A stretch of DNA of 64,000 nt from Streptomyces pilosus. GTDB taxonomy: Bacteria > Actinomycetota > Actinomycetes > Streptomycetales > Streptomycetaceae. The notes under the pieces are model-generated. The model saw nothing but the letters and a program-made list of their open reading frames with translations, was not told where the DNA came from and made no database searches. This document shows, one piece after another, positions 39,023-47,827 of this stretch. Both the position numbers and the translations under genes were made by a program. The first letter of the stretch is position 1; every line of letters begins with the position of its first letter. The DNA is taken from the NCBI RefSeq assembly GCF_014649835.1, contig NZ_BMTU01000006.1:248001-312000 (forward strand), in the 5' to 3' direction.

Positions 39023-40273
39023 CTAGCGTTCGACGCCGCGGTCCTCCACGGGCTCGAGGGTCTCCGCGGCCGGCGGCGTGGCGCTCCGTGCGGGCACCCT
39101 GTCCGCCCCGGCCGTGCGGCGCGCCGTCAGGGCCAGCGCGAGGGGCTCGGTGTAGCGGGCGGTCAGCGGTCCGAGCACCACCAGGACCAGGACGTACGCG
39201 GTGGCCAGCGGGCCGAGCTCCGGCTCGATGCCGGCGGTGACCGCGAGGCCCGCGATGACGATGGAGAACTCGCCGCGGGCGACCAGCGTGCCGCCCGCCC
39301 GCCAGCGGCCCTTGGGGGAGATACCGGCGCGGCGGGCGGCCCAGTATCCGGTGGCGATCTTCGTCAGCGCGGTGACGACGGCCAGCGCGAAGGCGGGAAG
39401 GATCACCGGCGGGATGGACTGCGGGTCGGTGTGCAGTCCGAAGAAGACGAAGAAGACGGCGGCGAACAGGTCCCGCAGCGGCGCGAGCAGGTTGTGCGCG
39501 CCCTCGGCGACCTCGCCGGACAGGGCGATGCCGACCAGGAAGGCACCGACGGCGGCCGACACCTGGAGCTGCTGGGCCAGACCCGCGACCAGCAGGGTGA
39601 GCCCCAGCACGACCAGCAGCAGCTTCTCCGGGTCGTCGCTGGAGACGAACCGGGAGATGACCCGTCCGTAGCGCACGGCGACGAACAGCACGAGTCCGGC
39701 GACGCCGAGCGCGATGGCCAGGGTGACGCTGCCCGCGGCGAGGCTGACACCGGCCAGCAGGGCGGTGATGATCGGCAGGTACACGGCCATCGCCAGGTCC
39801 TCGAGCACGAGGATGCTGAGGATGACCGGCGTCTCCCGGTTGCCGAGCCGTCCGAGGTCGCCGAGCACCTTCGCGATGACGCCGGAGGAGGAGATCCAGG
39901 TGACGCCGGCCAGGACGACGGCGGCGACCGGGCCCCAGCCGAGGAGCAGTGCCAGGGCCGCGCCGGGCAGGGCGTTCAGCGCCATGTCGACGAGGCCGGC
40001 CGGGTACTGGGTCTTGAGGTTGGAGACCAGGTCACTGGCCGTGTACTCGAGGCCGAGCATGAGCAGCAGCAGGATGACGCCGATCTCGGCGCCGATCGCC
40101 ACGAACTCCTCGCTCGCGCCGAGCGGCAGCAGCCCGCCTTCGCCGAACGCGAGGCCGGCCAGCAGGTAGAGGGGGATCGGGGAGAACTGGAGGCGTCCGG
40201 CGAGGCGGCCCAGCAGGCCGAGGCCGAGGATGATCGCGCCGAACTCGATCAGGAAGATCGCGGAAGAGTGCAC
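39023..40273 (-). CDS. CPA2-family K+/H+ (cation:proton) antiporter, KhtU-like
   Basis: 416 residues with about 12 hydrophobic segments, from IFLIEFGAIILGLGLLGRLAG to AYVLVLVVLGPLTARY. CPA2 marks include GVILLLLMLGLEYTASDL, GVTWISSSGVIAKVL, and ILVLEDLAMAVYLPI, where the Glu-Asp lies at the ion site. GTG start at 40273 with GGGAG 8 nt upstream, 4 bp after the stop of the regulatory subunit gene. The two-gene order matches the Bacillus KhtTU K+/H+ antiporter, in which the soluble subunit gates the membrane subunit. It probably adjusts cytoplasmic K+ or pH. Confidence 0.9.
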   Translation of the reverse strand: MHSSAIFLIEFGAIILGLGLLGRLAGRLQFSPIPLYLLAGLAFGEGGLLPLGASEEFVAIGAEIGVILLLLMLGLEYTASDLVSNLKTQYPAGLVDMALNALPGAALALLLGWGPVAAVVLAGVTWISSSGVIAKVLGDLGRLGNRETPVILSILVLEDLAMAVYLPIITALLAGVSLAAGSVTLAIALGVAGLVLFVAVRYGRVISRFVSSDDPEKLLLVVLGLTLLVAGLAQQLQVSAAVGAFLVGIALSGEVAEGAHNLLAPLRDLFAAVFFVFFGLHTDPQSIPPVILPAFALAVVTALTKIATGYWAARRAGISPKGRWRAGGTLVARGEFSIVIAGLAVTAGIEPELGPLATAYVLVLVVLGPLTARYTEPLALALTARRTAGADRVPARSATPPAAETLEPVEDRGVER

Positions 40274-40277
40274 TCGC

Positions 40278-40748
40278 TCACTCCCGCCCGAGAATCGCGG
40301 CGGCGGCGTCGATGCCCTCGCGGGTGCCGATGAGGATCAGCGTGTCCCCTCCGGCGAGCCGGAAGTCCGGCGCGGGGGACGGGATCGCCTCCGCCCGCCG
40401 CAGCACGGCCACGATGGACACACCGGTGTCGGTGCGCATCCGGGTCTCGCCCAGCAGCCGCCCGTTCCAGTGCGAGACGGAGGACAGCTCGATGCGCTCG
40501 GCGACCAGTCCCAGGTCGGTGGTGTGCAGCAGGTTGGGGCTGTGGTGGGCGGGCATCAGCGCGTCGATGAGCGCGGCCGACTCGGCGACGGTCAGGCGCA
40601 GCGACCGGGCGCAGGCGTCCGGGTCGTCGGAGCGGTAGACGTTGACCGTGCGGGCACCGTCGCGGTGCGCGATCACGGACAGGTGCTCGTGCTCACGCGT
40701 GGTGAGGTCGTATTTCACGCCGATGCCCGGCAGCGGCGTCGCGCTCAT
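40278..40748 (-). CDS. Antiporter regulatory subunit with TrkA-C (RCK_C) domain, KhtT-like
   Basis: 156 residues, ATG 40748, no clear SD. The N-terminal half (GIGVKYDLTTREHEHLSVIAHRDG) resembles KhtT, and the C-terminal TrkA-C domain has LGETRMRTDTGVSIVAVLRRAEAIPSPAPDFRLAGGDTLILIGTREGIDAAAAIL. Such domains bind nucleotides or ions and open the antiporter. It is the first gene of the pair. Upstream is a 299-bp region shared with the divergent universal stress gene, containing ACCCCC-AC-GGGGGT at 40842-40855. Confidence 0.88.
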   Translation of the reverse strand: MSATPLPGIGVKYDLTTREHEHLSVIAHRDGARTVNVYRSDDPDACARSLRLTVAESAALIDALMPAHHSPNLLHTTDLGLVAERIELSSVSHWNGRLLGETRMRTDTGVSIVAVLRRAEAIPSPAPDFRLAGGDTLILIGTREGIDAAAAILGRE

Positions 40749-41047
40749 CCGTGGAGCAGGCACAGCCCGTCCCCTTCCCGATTCTTCTGATGTCGTCCCG
40801 TGCGAGGTGCCCGACCGGCCGCGCCGCGGCACTGGTGAACGACCCCCACGGGGGTAATGGTGCCATCCCGCCAAACGGCCGGAACATGGGTGTCGCCACG
40901 GATGGACAGGGCGCCGCAACGCCGGAAAAGATGTCGGCGGAGACCGTCTTTCCGCAGCTGGAAGGCCCTCCGCCCGGACAGCGCGATGACGCGTACGGGG
41001 CCCGTGCCGTGGGTACTCGGACGCGCGCCGCGGGACGGGAGTGCGAA

Positions 41048-41884
41048 GTGGACGACACGGTGATCGTGGGAGTGGACGGTTCGCCGTCCAGTCTCGCCGC
41101 GGTGGATGTCGCGGCGCACGAGGCGCGGCTGCGCGGCGCGCAGCTGCGCATCGTGCACGCCTTCAGCCGCCCGGCCGACCTGGACCCGATGATCCACGGG
41201 GTGCTGGCGCGGGCGGAGCAGCGTGCTCACGACCGGGTGCCGGGGCTGGAGACGGCCCGGACCGTGGCCTCGGGCGAGACGCTGACGGTGCTGCGGAGCG
41301 AGTCGCGGCACGCGGTGCTCACGGTGGTCGGCGAGCGCGGCCACACCGGGTTCGGGGCCCTGCTGCTGGGGTCGACGGTGGTGCAGCTGGCGGCGCACGG
41401 GCACGGCCCGCTGATGGTGGTCCGCGGCCGGGAGGATCCGGGGGGACCGGTTCTGCTCGCCGTGGACGGATCGCCGGCCGGCGCGGCCGCCGCGGCCTTC
41501 GCCTTCGACGAGGCCGCGCTGCGCGGGGCGCCCCTGGTCGCGATGCACGTGTGGAACACCTGGAGCGAACCGACGCCGTACGAGGGTCCGGGTGATCCGC
41601 CGACCGTGGTGGTGGACCTCGACCGGCTCCGGGAGCGGCACGAGCGGCTGCTGGAGGAAGCGGTGGCGCCCTGGCGGGCGGGGCGTCCGGGAGTGGCGGT
41701 GGAGCTGCGCCTCGAGCGGGCCCGGGTGCGCCACGCCCTGCTCGACGCGTCGCGGGAGGCCCAGCTGGTGGTGACCGGGGCCCGGGGACACGGTGGTTTC
41801 GCCGGGATGCTGCTCGGCTCGGTCAGCCAGGCGCTGCTGTACCACGCCGACTGCCCGGTCACCGTGGTCCGCGCCGAGCGGTGA
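41048..41884 (+). CDS. Universal stress protein with two Usp domains
   Basis: 278 residues from the GTG at 41048, with GGGAG 6 nt upstream. Two Usp repeats, each with an ATP-binding end: GERGHTGFGALLLGSTV and GARGHGGFAGMLLGSVSQ (G-x2-G-x9-GS). Starts IVGVDGSPSSLAAV and LLAVDGSPAGAAAA carry the first nucleotide contacts. Tandem Usp proteins in actinobacteria respond to hypoxia or stress. I see no good copy of the hypoxia-type box upstream. Divergent from the KhtTU pair. Confidence 0.92.
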   Translation: MDDTVIVGVDGSPSSLAAVDVAAHEARLRGAQLRIVHAFSRPADLDPMIHGVLARAEQRAHDRVPGLETARTVASGETLTVLRSESRHAVLTVVGERGHTGFGALLLGSTVVQLAAHGHGPLMVVRGREDPGGPVLLAVDGSPAGAAAAAFAFDEAALRGAPLVAMHVWNTWSEPTPYEGPGDPPTVVVDLDRLRERHERLLEEAVAPWRAGRPGVAVELRLERARVRHALLDASREAQLVVTGARGHGGFAGMLLGSVSQALLYHADCPVTVVRAER

Positions 41885-41960
41885 GGCCGCACGGGCACCG
41901 GTGAGCGCCGGGGGCGGTCGCGGGTCGCGGGTCGCGGGCGCGCCGGGTCTCCGCGCCGTC

Positions 41961-42452
41961 CTAGAGGGCGATCACGGCGCGGACCAGTGTGCCGTGCGCG
42001 GACCTGAGCACCGAGGTCTCCACCGCGTAGGCGTCGACCAGGGCGAGGCCCCGGCCGAACGGGGCATCCATGTCGGCGGGTTCGCAGCGGGGCGCGGCGC
42101 GCTGCCGCCAGCGTCCGCCGTCGCGCACCCCCACCGTCAGGGCGGCGCCATCGACCTGGAACATCACCTCCAGGTCGGGGCTGCCGCTGTGCAGCACGAC
42201 GTTGGTGGCCAGCTCACTGACGATCACGGTGAGCGCCTCCTCTACCGCTTCGGGCAGCCGGTGGCTGTTCACCACCGCCCGGGCGAGCCGCCGCAGCCGG
42301 GGCACCGCTCCCGGGGACGCGGGAAGGACGGCCGCCACCAGGAACCCGCCGGCGTGCGGCGGCGGTGCCGGCCTGTGCCGCCCGTCCCCCGCATCCGGTC
42401 CGGCCGCCTCCAGGACCGTCCCGGCCGGATGCGGCCCCCTCAGGTATGACAT
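41961..42452 (-). CDS. ATP-binding protein, RsbW/HATPase_c type (anti-sigma-like)
   Basis: 163 residues, ATG 42452 with AAGGGAG 7 nt upstream. A GHKL ATPase domain is visible: ELATNVVLHSGS (N box), VGVRDGGRW (G1), PFGRGLALVDAYA (G2). Small stand-alone ATPases of this kind in Streptomyces are often anti-sigma kinases or partners of STAS and PP2C proteins; none of those is adjacent. Divergent from the large LuxR regulator 132 bp away. Target unknown. Confidence 0.88.
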   Translation of the reverse strand: MSYLRGPHPAGTVLEAAGPDAGDGRHRPAPPPHAGGFLVAAVLPASPGAVPRLRRLARAVVNSHRLPEAVEEALTVIVSELATNVVLHSGSPDLEVMFQVDGAALTVGVRDGGRWRQRAAPRCEPADMDAPFGRGLALVDAYAVETSVLRSAHGTLVRAVIAL

Positions 42453-42584
42453 GCCGGGCTCCCTTCTGCGCGGCCGGCCTTGCGGGTTCCACGCTGCCCG
42501 TCTCCCGGGGCGAACGGCAATCAGGGCAGACTGAGTACGGATACGCAAACAACCGGGAAGACGCGTGGAACGGGGTGACGCACC

Positions 42585-45257
42585 ATGCCGCACAGCGCCG
42601 GGAGGGCCGACGGCGCCGGGAGAGCCCTGCGCGGACGGCTCGCCGCGGCACTCGACCCGGAGGGCGCCGGCCGGCCGGTGGTGCTGCTGGTCGAGGGCGC
42701 GGCGGGCACGGGCAAGACCCGTCTGGTGGAGCGGCTCGCCGCGGTGGCGGCCGGCCCGGTGCGGCGGACGTCGCCCGGCGGGGCGCCGCCCGGTGCCGAA
42801 CCCGGGCTCCTCGTCGCGGAGGACGTGCACCGGGCGTCCGCCGAGGAGACCGGCCGGCTGCGTGCCCTGCTCGCCGCGCCGCCCACCCGCTTCGCGTGCG
42901 TGCTCAGCTACCGCCCCGAGGAGCTCGAGGCGCCGGGACTCGTCCTCGGAGCCGGGACCGACTTCCCCGCCGGCCTCACCGTCGTACGGCACGTACTGGG
43001 GCCGCTCGGCCTCGCCGAGGTGCAGCGGATGGCGGTCGCCGCCCTGGGCGCGGACCGCTGCCCGCCGGGGCTGGCCGCCGCCCTGCACCGCCTCTCCGGC
43101 GGTGTCGCCCAGACCGTGGCGGACCTGCTCGACCTTCTGGTGGCGGGCCCGGTCACCGTCGGCCGGCCGCCCTCCTTCGGCCTCGACCGGCTCGGGATCC
43201 CTCCCCGGCTGGACGTCCTGACGCTGCGGCGCACGGCCGCCGTGCCGGAGGAGCACCGACGGATCGTCTGCGCCGCCGCCGTCCTCGACGAGCCCGCCAC
43301 CTCCCGCGACCTCGCCGTCGTGGCCGGTCTCCCCGGACGGGCCGGCGCCGACGCCCTGGCCGCGGCCCTGCGCGCCGCCGTGCTCGAGGACCGCGGCGAC
43401 GGCCGGTACGGCTTCGGCTCACCGCTCGCCGCGGCCGCGGTCCGCCGCGTGGTGACCGGTCCGGCGTCCGAGGAGCTGCACCGGCGGGCCGGGCAACTGC
43501 TCACCAGGCGCCAGCCCGTTCCGTGGGAGCGGGTGGCCGGCCACCGCCGGGCGTGCGGCGACGAGCGGGGCTGGCTGCACGCCGTGGAGCGGGCGGCCCT
43601 GCAACTGGAGGACGCCGGGGAGCAGCAGCGCGCCGTGGGTCTGCTGGAGTCGGCGCTCGCCACCGGTCCGGTGCCCGAGCAGGCCCGTGCCCGGGCGGCA
43701 CGGCTGCTGGCCCGCTGTGCCGTGGTGGGGCTGCGCTCCGACGAGACGCTGAAGGTGCTGCGGCACATCGTGGCCGACCCCGGTCTGCCGCCGGCCGCGC
43801 GCGGGGAGATCCGGCTGGACCTCGGACTGCTGCTGTGCAACCAGATGGGCGAGGTCATGGAGGGGCGGGACGAACTCGCCCGTGCGGTGGAGGACCTGGC
43901 CGGGGAGCCCGTCCCGCTGGCCCGGGCGATGTCGGCGCTGGCCATGCCGTACGGGCCCGACGCGTCCTTCGCCGAGAACGTCGCCTGGATCGAGCGGGCC
44001 GTGTCGGTGGCGGAGGAGTCGGGCGACCCGGTGGTGCGGGCGGCGGTGGCCGCGAACCGGGTGAGCGTCCTGCTCAACGGCGGTGATCCCGCGGCCTGGC
44101 CGCTCATCGACCGGCTGCCCCGCGACAGCGAGCTGATCGGCTGCCGCCAGCAGACCTCCCGGGGGCTGTGCAACGCGGCGGACGCGGTGGTGTGGCTGGG
44201 CCACTACGACAGGTCGCGTGCCCTGCTCGCCGAGGGTGTCGAGCTGGCCGCCCGCAGCGGTGCCGCCTACGCCGAGCAGACCGGCCGGGGCTGCGCGCTC
44301 GTCGTCGACTGGGCGACCGGCCGCTGGTCGGGGCTCGCGGAGCGGTGCCGTGCCTTCGTCGAGGAGTCCGGCGACATGCCCTACCTCGCCTCCGACGCCC
44401 GGATGGTCCTGGGGCTGCTGGCGCTGGCCCGCGGGGAGTGGGCCGACACCCTGGACCAGCTGACCGGGCCCGGCGCGGCCGGTCTGGACACCGGCCCGGT
44501 GCCGATCTCCGCGACGGTCTCCGGTGCGCTGGTCCGGCTCGCGCTCGCGCACGACGACGTCCCGGGAGCGGCCGCCGAGGCGGAGGCGGCGTGGGGGCGT
44601 CTGCGCGCGAAGGGCATCTGGGCCTGGGGGGCCGAACTGGCCCCCTGGGCGGTGGAGGCGGCCCTGAGGGCGGGGGACACCGCCGCCGCGGAGGCGAGGG
44701 CGAAGGAGTTCGCCGCCGGACTGGAGGGCCGTGACGCGCCGTCGGCCGACGCCGCTCTCTCCTGGACCCTCGGGGTCCTCGCCGAGCACACCGGGCAGCC
44801 GGCGGAGGCCGCGGCCCGCTACGGAGGGAGCGCCGCCGCCTACCGGGAACTGCCCCGGCCCTACCACGCGGCCCTGACCTCCGCGGCCGCCGCCCGTTCC
44901 GCCCTCGCCCGCGAGGAGGGTGACGCCTCCGCGGTGGCCGCCCTCGCCGACTGCGCGGCGGTCTTCGACGCCCTCGGCGCGACCTGGGACGCCGCCCGCA
45001 CCCGCGCCGAACTGCGCCGCCACCAGCCGGCCGCGGAACGCCGGCCGCCGGGCCGCCCGCGGTACGGCGACGTGCTGTCGCCCCGGGAGGGGGAGGTCGC
45101 CGAACTCGCCGCGGCGGGCATGTCCAACCGGGAGATCGCCGCGACCCTGCACCTGTCCCCGCGCACGGTGGAGCAGCACGTCGCCCGGGCCTTGCAGAAG
45201 ACCGGGGTGCACTCCCGCCAGCAGCTCGCCGGGGCGCTGGAACCGGCTTCGGACTGA
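42585..45257 (+). CDS. Large LuxR-family (LAL) ATP-binding regulator
   Basis: 890 residues, ATG 42585 with GGGGTGA about 7 nt upstream. The N-terminal AAA domain has Walker A GAAGTGKT (38-45) and a Walker B-like LLVAEDVHRA near 80. The long middle is helical and TPR-like. The LuxR helix-turn-helix is at the end: LSPREGEVAELAAAGMSNREIAATLHLSPRTVEQHVARALQKTGV. This is the MalT/LAL architecture, an ATP-dependent activator that reacts to a small inducer. No obvious target cluster is beside it; the RsbW-like gene lies opposite. Confidence 0.93.
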   Translation: MPHSAGRADGAGRALRGRLAAALDPEGAGRPVVLLVEGAAGTGKTRLVERLAAVAAGPVRRTSPGGAPPGAEPGLLVAEDVHRASAEETGRLRALLAAPPTRFACVLSYRPEELEAPGLVLGAGTDFPAGLTVVRHVLGPLGLAEVQRMAVAALGADRCPPGLAAALHRLSGGVAQTVADLLDLLVAGPVTVGRPPSFGLDRLGIPPRLDVLTLRRTAAVPEEHRRIVCAAAVLDEPATSRDLAVVAGLPGRAGADALAAALRAAVLEDRGDGRYGFGSPLAAAAVRRVVTGPASEELHRRAGQLLTRRQPVPWERVAGHRRACGDERGWLHAVERAALQLEDAGEQQRAVGLLESALATGPVPEQARARAARLLARCAVVGLRSDETLKVLRHIVADPGLPPAARGEIRLDLGLLLCNQMGEVMEGRDELARAVEDLAGEPVPLARAMSALAMPYGPDASFAENVAWIERAVSVAEESGDPVVRAAVAANRVSVLLNGGDPAAWPLIDRLPRDSELIGCRQQTSRGLCNAADAVVWLGHYDRSRALLAEGVELAARSGAAYAEQTGRGCALVVDWATGRWSGLAERCRAFVEESGDMPYLASDARMVLGLLALARGEWADTLDQLTGPGAAGLDTGPVPISATVSGALVRLALAHDDVPGAAAEAEAAWGRLRAKGIWAWGAELAPWAVEAALRAGDTAAAEARAKEFAAGLEGRDAPSADAALSWTLGVLAEHTGQPAEAAARYGGSAAAYRELPRPYHAALTSAAAARSALAREEGDASAVAALADCAAVFDALGATWDAARTRAELRRHQPAAERRPPGRPRYGDVLSPREGEVAELAAAGMSNREIAATLHLSPRTVEQHVARALQKTGVHSRQQLAGALEPASD

Positions 45258-45308
45258 CGGTGGGGCCGCGCGGTGGCGCTCCCGTCGCCCCGGGCGCGCC
45301 GGCCGCAG

Positions 45309-45731
45309 TCAGCCCAGGAAGCTGAGCCGCACCTGACGGTCGGGGTTGTCCTTGTTGGTGTCGACCAGGCACACCGACTGCCAGGTGCCCAGTTCCAGCC
45401 GTCCGTCGACCACCGGGAGGGTCGCGTGGGGTGGTACGAGCGCGGGCAGGACGTGGTCGCGGCCGTGGCCGGGGCTGCCGTGCCGGTGCTGCCAGCGGTC
45501 GTCGGCGGGCAGCAGGGTGTGCAGGGCGGCCAGCAGGTCGTCGTCGCTGCCGGCGCCGGTCTCGATGACGGCGATCCCCGCCGTGGCGTGCGGCACGAAG
45601 ACGTGCAGCAGACCGTCGCGGCCGGCCGCCGTCTCCCGCAGGAAGGACTCGCAGTCGCCGGTGAGGTCGGCGATCCGCTCGCCGGAACCGGTGGTGACGT
45701 TCAGGACTCGGGTGGTGAAGGCATCGGACAT
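45309..45731 (-). CDS. YjbQ/UPF0047 family protein
   Basis: 140 residues from the ATG 45731, with AGGATGGGG upstream. The family signature is complete: GLLHVFVPHATAGIAVIETG near 45-65, HTLLPADDRWQHRHGSPGHGRDHVLPAL, and WQSVCLVDTNKDNPDRQVRLSFLG at the end. Conserved His residues line a metal or phosphate site. The E. coli homologue shows weak thiamin-phosphate synthase activity and the family may have another true role. Divergent from a flavin monooxygenase. Confidence 0.9.
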   Translation of the reverse strand: MSDAFTTRVLNVTTGSGERIADLTGDCESFLRETAAGRDGLLHVFVPHATAGIAVIETGAGSDDDLLAALHTLLPADDRWQHRHGSPGHGRDHVLPALVPPHATLPVVDGRLELGTWQSVCLVDTNKDNPDRQVRLSFLG

Positions 45732-45819
45732 GCCCCCATCCTGGCGGACGCGGCGGGCGGTGTGCGGGAGCGACGGGAAGATCCGCGGCCTCCGACGCGT
45801 TGGTAGAAATGTGAACGAC

Positions 45820-46890
45820 ATGCGCGAGGTCGAGGTGGTCGTCGTCGGGGCGGGGCAGGCCGGGCTGTCGAGCGCCTACCACCTGCGGCGGGCCGGGCTG
45901 GAGCCGGACCGCGACTTCGTGGTGCTGGACCACTCCCCCGCGCCCGGCGGCGCCTGGCAGTTCCGCTGGCCCTCACTGACGTACGGCAAGGTGCACGGGA
46001 TGCACGCGCTGCCCGGCATGGAGCTGACCGGCGCCGACCCGGCGCGGGCCTCCTCCGAGGTGATCGGCGAGTACTTCGCCCGCTACGAGCGGACCTTCGG
46101 TCTGCGGGTGCGGCGGCCGGTGGACGTGCGGGCGGTGCGGGAGGGCCCCGGGGGCCGGCTGTCGGTGGAGTCCTCGGACGGCACCTGGGCGACACGGGCG
46201 CTGATCAGCGCCACCGGCACCTGGGACCGGCCGTTCTGGCCGCGCTACCGGGGCCAGGAGACCTTCCGGGGGCGGCAGTTGCACACCGCGCAGTACCCGG
46301 GTCCCGAGGCGTTCGCCGGGCAGCGGGTGATCGTGGTCGGCGGCGGCGCCTCGGGCACCCAGCACCTGCTGGAGATCGCCCCGTACGCCGCGGCCACGAC
46401 GTGGGTGACCCGGCGGGCCCCCGTCTTCCGTGAGGGGCCCTTCGACGAGGAGGCCGGGCGGGCGGCCGTGGCGCTCGTCGAGGAGCGGGTGCGGCAGGGG
46501 CTGCCGCCGCGCAGTGTCGTCTCGGTGACGGGGCTTCCGCTCAACGACGCGATCCGGCGGGGTCTGGCTGACGGCGTGCTCGACCGGCAGCCGATGTTCG
46601 ACCGGATCACACCGGACGGCGTGGAGTGGGAGGACGGGCGGCGGGTGGCGGCCGACGTCATCCTGTGGGCCACGGGCTTCCGGCCCGCCGTCGACCACCT
46701 CGCCCCGTTGCGGCTGCGGGAGCCCGGCGGCGGCATCCGGATCGAGGGCACGCGGGCGGTCGCCGACCCGCGCGTCCACCTGGTCGGCTACGGCCCCTCG
46801 GCGAGCACCATCGGCGCCAACCGGGCGGGACGCGCGGCGGTGCGGGACATCGGGCGGCTGCCGGCACGGGAGGAGCCGGCCGCGGCCTGA
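45820..46890 (+). CDS. FAD/NAD(P)-binding flavin monooxygenase-like oxidoreductase
   Basis: 356 residues from ATG 45820; GTG 45811 is possible, and TAGAAA (45804-45809) may be a -10. FAD fold VVVVGAGQAGLSSAYHL, NADPH fold VIVVGGGASGTQHLLEI, and the linker ATG/WATGFRP near the C terminus mark the FMO/Baeyer-Villiger-like group (also called CzcO-type). Opening PGGAWQFRWPSLTYG is typical. It probably oxygenates or oxidises a small hydrophobic substrate, or is involved in metal resistance as its homologues have been annotated. Substrate unknown. Confidence 0.87.
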   Translation: MREVEVVVVGAGQAGLSSAYHLRRAGLEPDRDFVVLDHSPAPGGAWQFRWPSLTYGKVHGMHALPGMELTGADPARASSEVIGEYFARYERTFGLRVRRPVDVRAVREGPGGRLSVESSDGTWATRALISATGTWDRPFWPRYRGQETFRGRQLHTAQYPGPEAFAGQRVIVVGGGASGTQHLLEIAPYAAATTWVTRRAPVFREGPFDEEAGRAAVALVEERVRQGLPPRSVVSVTGLPLNDAIRRGLADGVLDRQPMFDRITPDGVEWEDGRRVAADVILWATGFRPAVDHLAPLRLREPGGGIRIEGTRAVADPRVHLVGYGPSASTIGANRAGRAAVRDIGRLPAREEPAAA

Positions 46891-46938
46891 CGGCGTGGTC
46901 GGTTCGGCGGCCCCTGGAAGGCGCACCACATGAGGGGC

Positions 46939-47784
46939 TCACTTCTCCGCCGTGGCCTGCGCCGTCTTCCGCTGGGCGTGGGACTCGGCCACGTTGCGTT
47001 CGTGCTCCGCGTAGTCGGCGGTGAAGCGGGTGTCGCCGGGCTTGACGGTGACGAAGTAGAGCCAGTCGCCCGGGGTGGGGCTGATGGCGGCGCGCACCGC
47101 TTCCTCGCCGGGATTGTCGATCGGGGTGGGCGGCAGCCCCATGCGCCGGTAGGAGTTGTAGGGGCTGTCCACCTCGGTGTCGGCCTTCGTCGTGCCGGGC
47201 GTCGAGCGGTTCAGGGCGTAGCTGACGGTCGAGTCCATCTGCAGCGGCATCCCGCGCTCCAGCCGGTTGAAGATCACCCGTGCCACCTTGCCCATGTCCG
47301 CCCGGGTGGCGGCTTCGGCCTGGACGATGCTCGCGACGGTGACCGCCTGGTAGACGTTCATCGCGTTGCGCTGCGCGCCGGCCGCGATCGGGGCTCCGTT
47401 GAACTTCTTGTCGGCCGCCTCGACCATCCGCGCCAGCAGCTTCTGCGGGGTGGGCTTCTCCTGGAGCGGATAGGTGGCCGGGAAGAGGTAGCCCTCCGGA
47501 TTGCCCTCGGCCTCGTTCGGCAGTTTCAGGTCCGCCTTGGCGAGGGACTTCTTCGTGGTGCCCGCGGGCAGGTCGAGGGTCTTGTCGATGGCGGCGTACA
47601 CCTGGCTCGCCCGCCAGCCCTCCGGGACGATCAGGGCGGTCGGGCGCTTCTCCTCGTCGCCGTCCATGATCAGCAGCGGCACCGCCACGGCGGTGCCGGC
47701 CACGACGGCCCCGAGCGTCGCGAGGGCGAACCGGCCCCGGCGCGTCAGTCGGATCGTGTTCCGTGACGGAGTGTTGGTCTGCAT
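46939..47784 (-). CDS. mltG: Endolytic murein transglycosylase MltG, short form
   Basis: 281 residues, ATG 47784 with TACCGT ending 6 nt upstream and no SD. An N-terminal membrane anchor (FALATLGAVVAGTAVAVPLLI) leads to a LysM-like part (VPEGWRASQVYAAI) and the YceG catalytic domain: VASIVQAEA with the likely catalytic Glu157, then VIFNRLERGMPLQMDSTVSYAL and YNSYRRMGLPPTPIDNPG. It cuts nascent peptidoglycan strands outside the membrane. Streptomycete MltG proteins are usually much longer, so this is probably a second, compact paralogue. Confidence 0.9.
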   Translation of the reverse strand: MQTNTPSRNTIRLTRRGRFALATLGAVVAGTAVAVPLLIMDGDEEKRPTALIVPEGWRASQVYAAIDKTLDLPAGTTKKSLAKADLKLPNEAEGNPEGYLFPATYPLQEKPTPQKLLARMVEAADKKFNGAPIAAGAQRNAMNVYQAVTVASIVQAEAATRADMGKVARVIFNRLERGMPLQMDSTVSYALNRSTPGTTKADTEVDSPYNSYRRMGLPPTPIDNPGEEAVRAAISPTPGDWLYFVTVKPGDTRFTADYAEHERNVAESHAQRKTAQATAEK

Positions 47785-47827
47785 GCGGGCACGGTAACCC
47801 GCACAACGCCACAAACCCGGCATATCT

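Noticed and set aside
40751..41047. N-terminal extension of the universal stress protein
   Set aside because: Sequence before 41048 has no Usp similarity, and the SD supports the GTG at 41048.
41921..41942. Short CGCGGGT repeat after the universal stress gene
   Set aside because: Three imperfect copies of 7 bp are expected by chance in DNA of this composition.
45309..46890. Secondary-metabolite cluster around the LAL regulator and flavin monooxygenase
   Set aside because: No polyketide synthase, peptide synthetase, terpene synthase or similar core enzyme nearby; neighbours are ordinary single genes.
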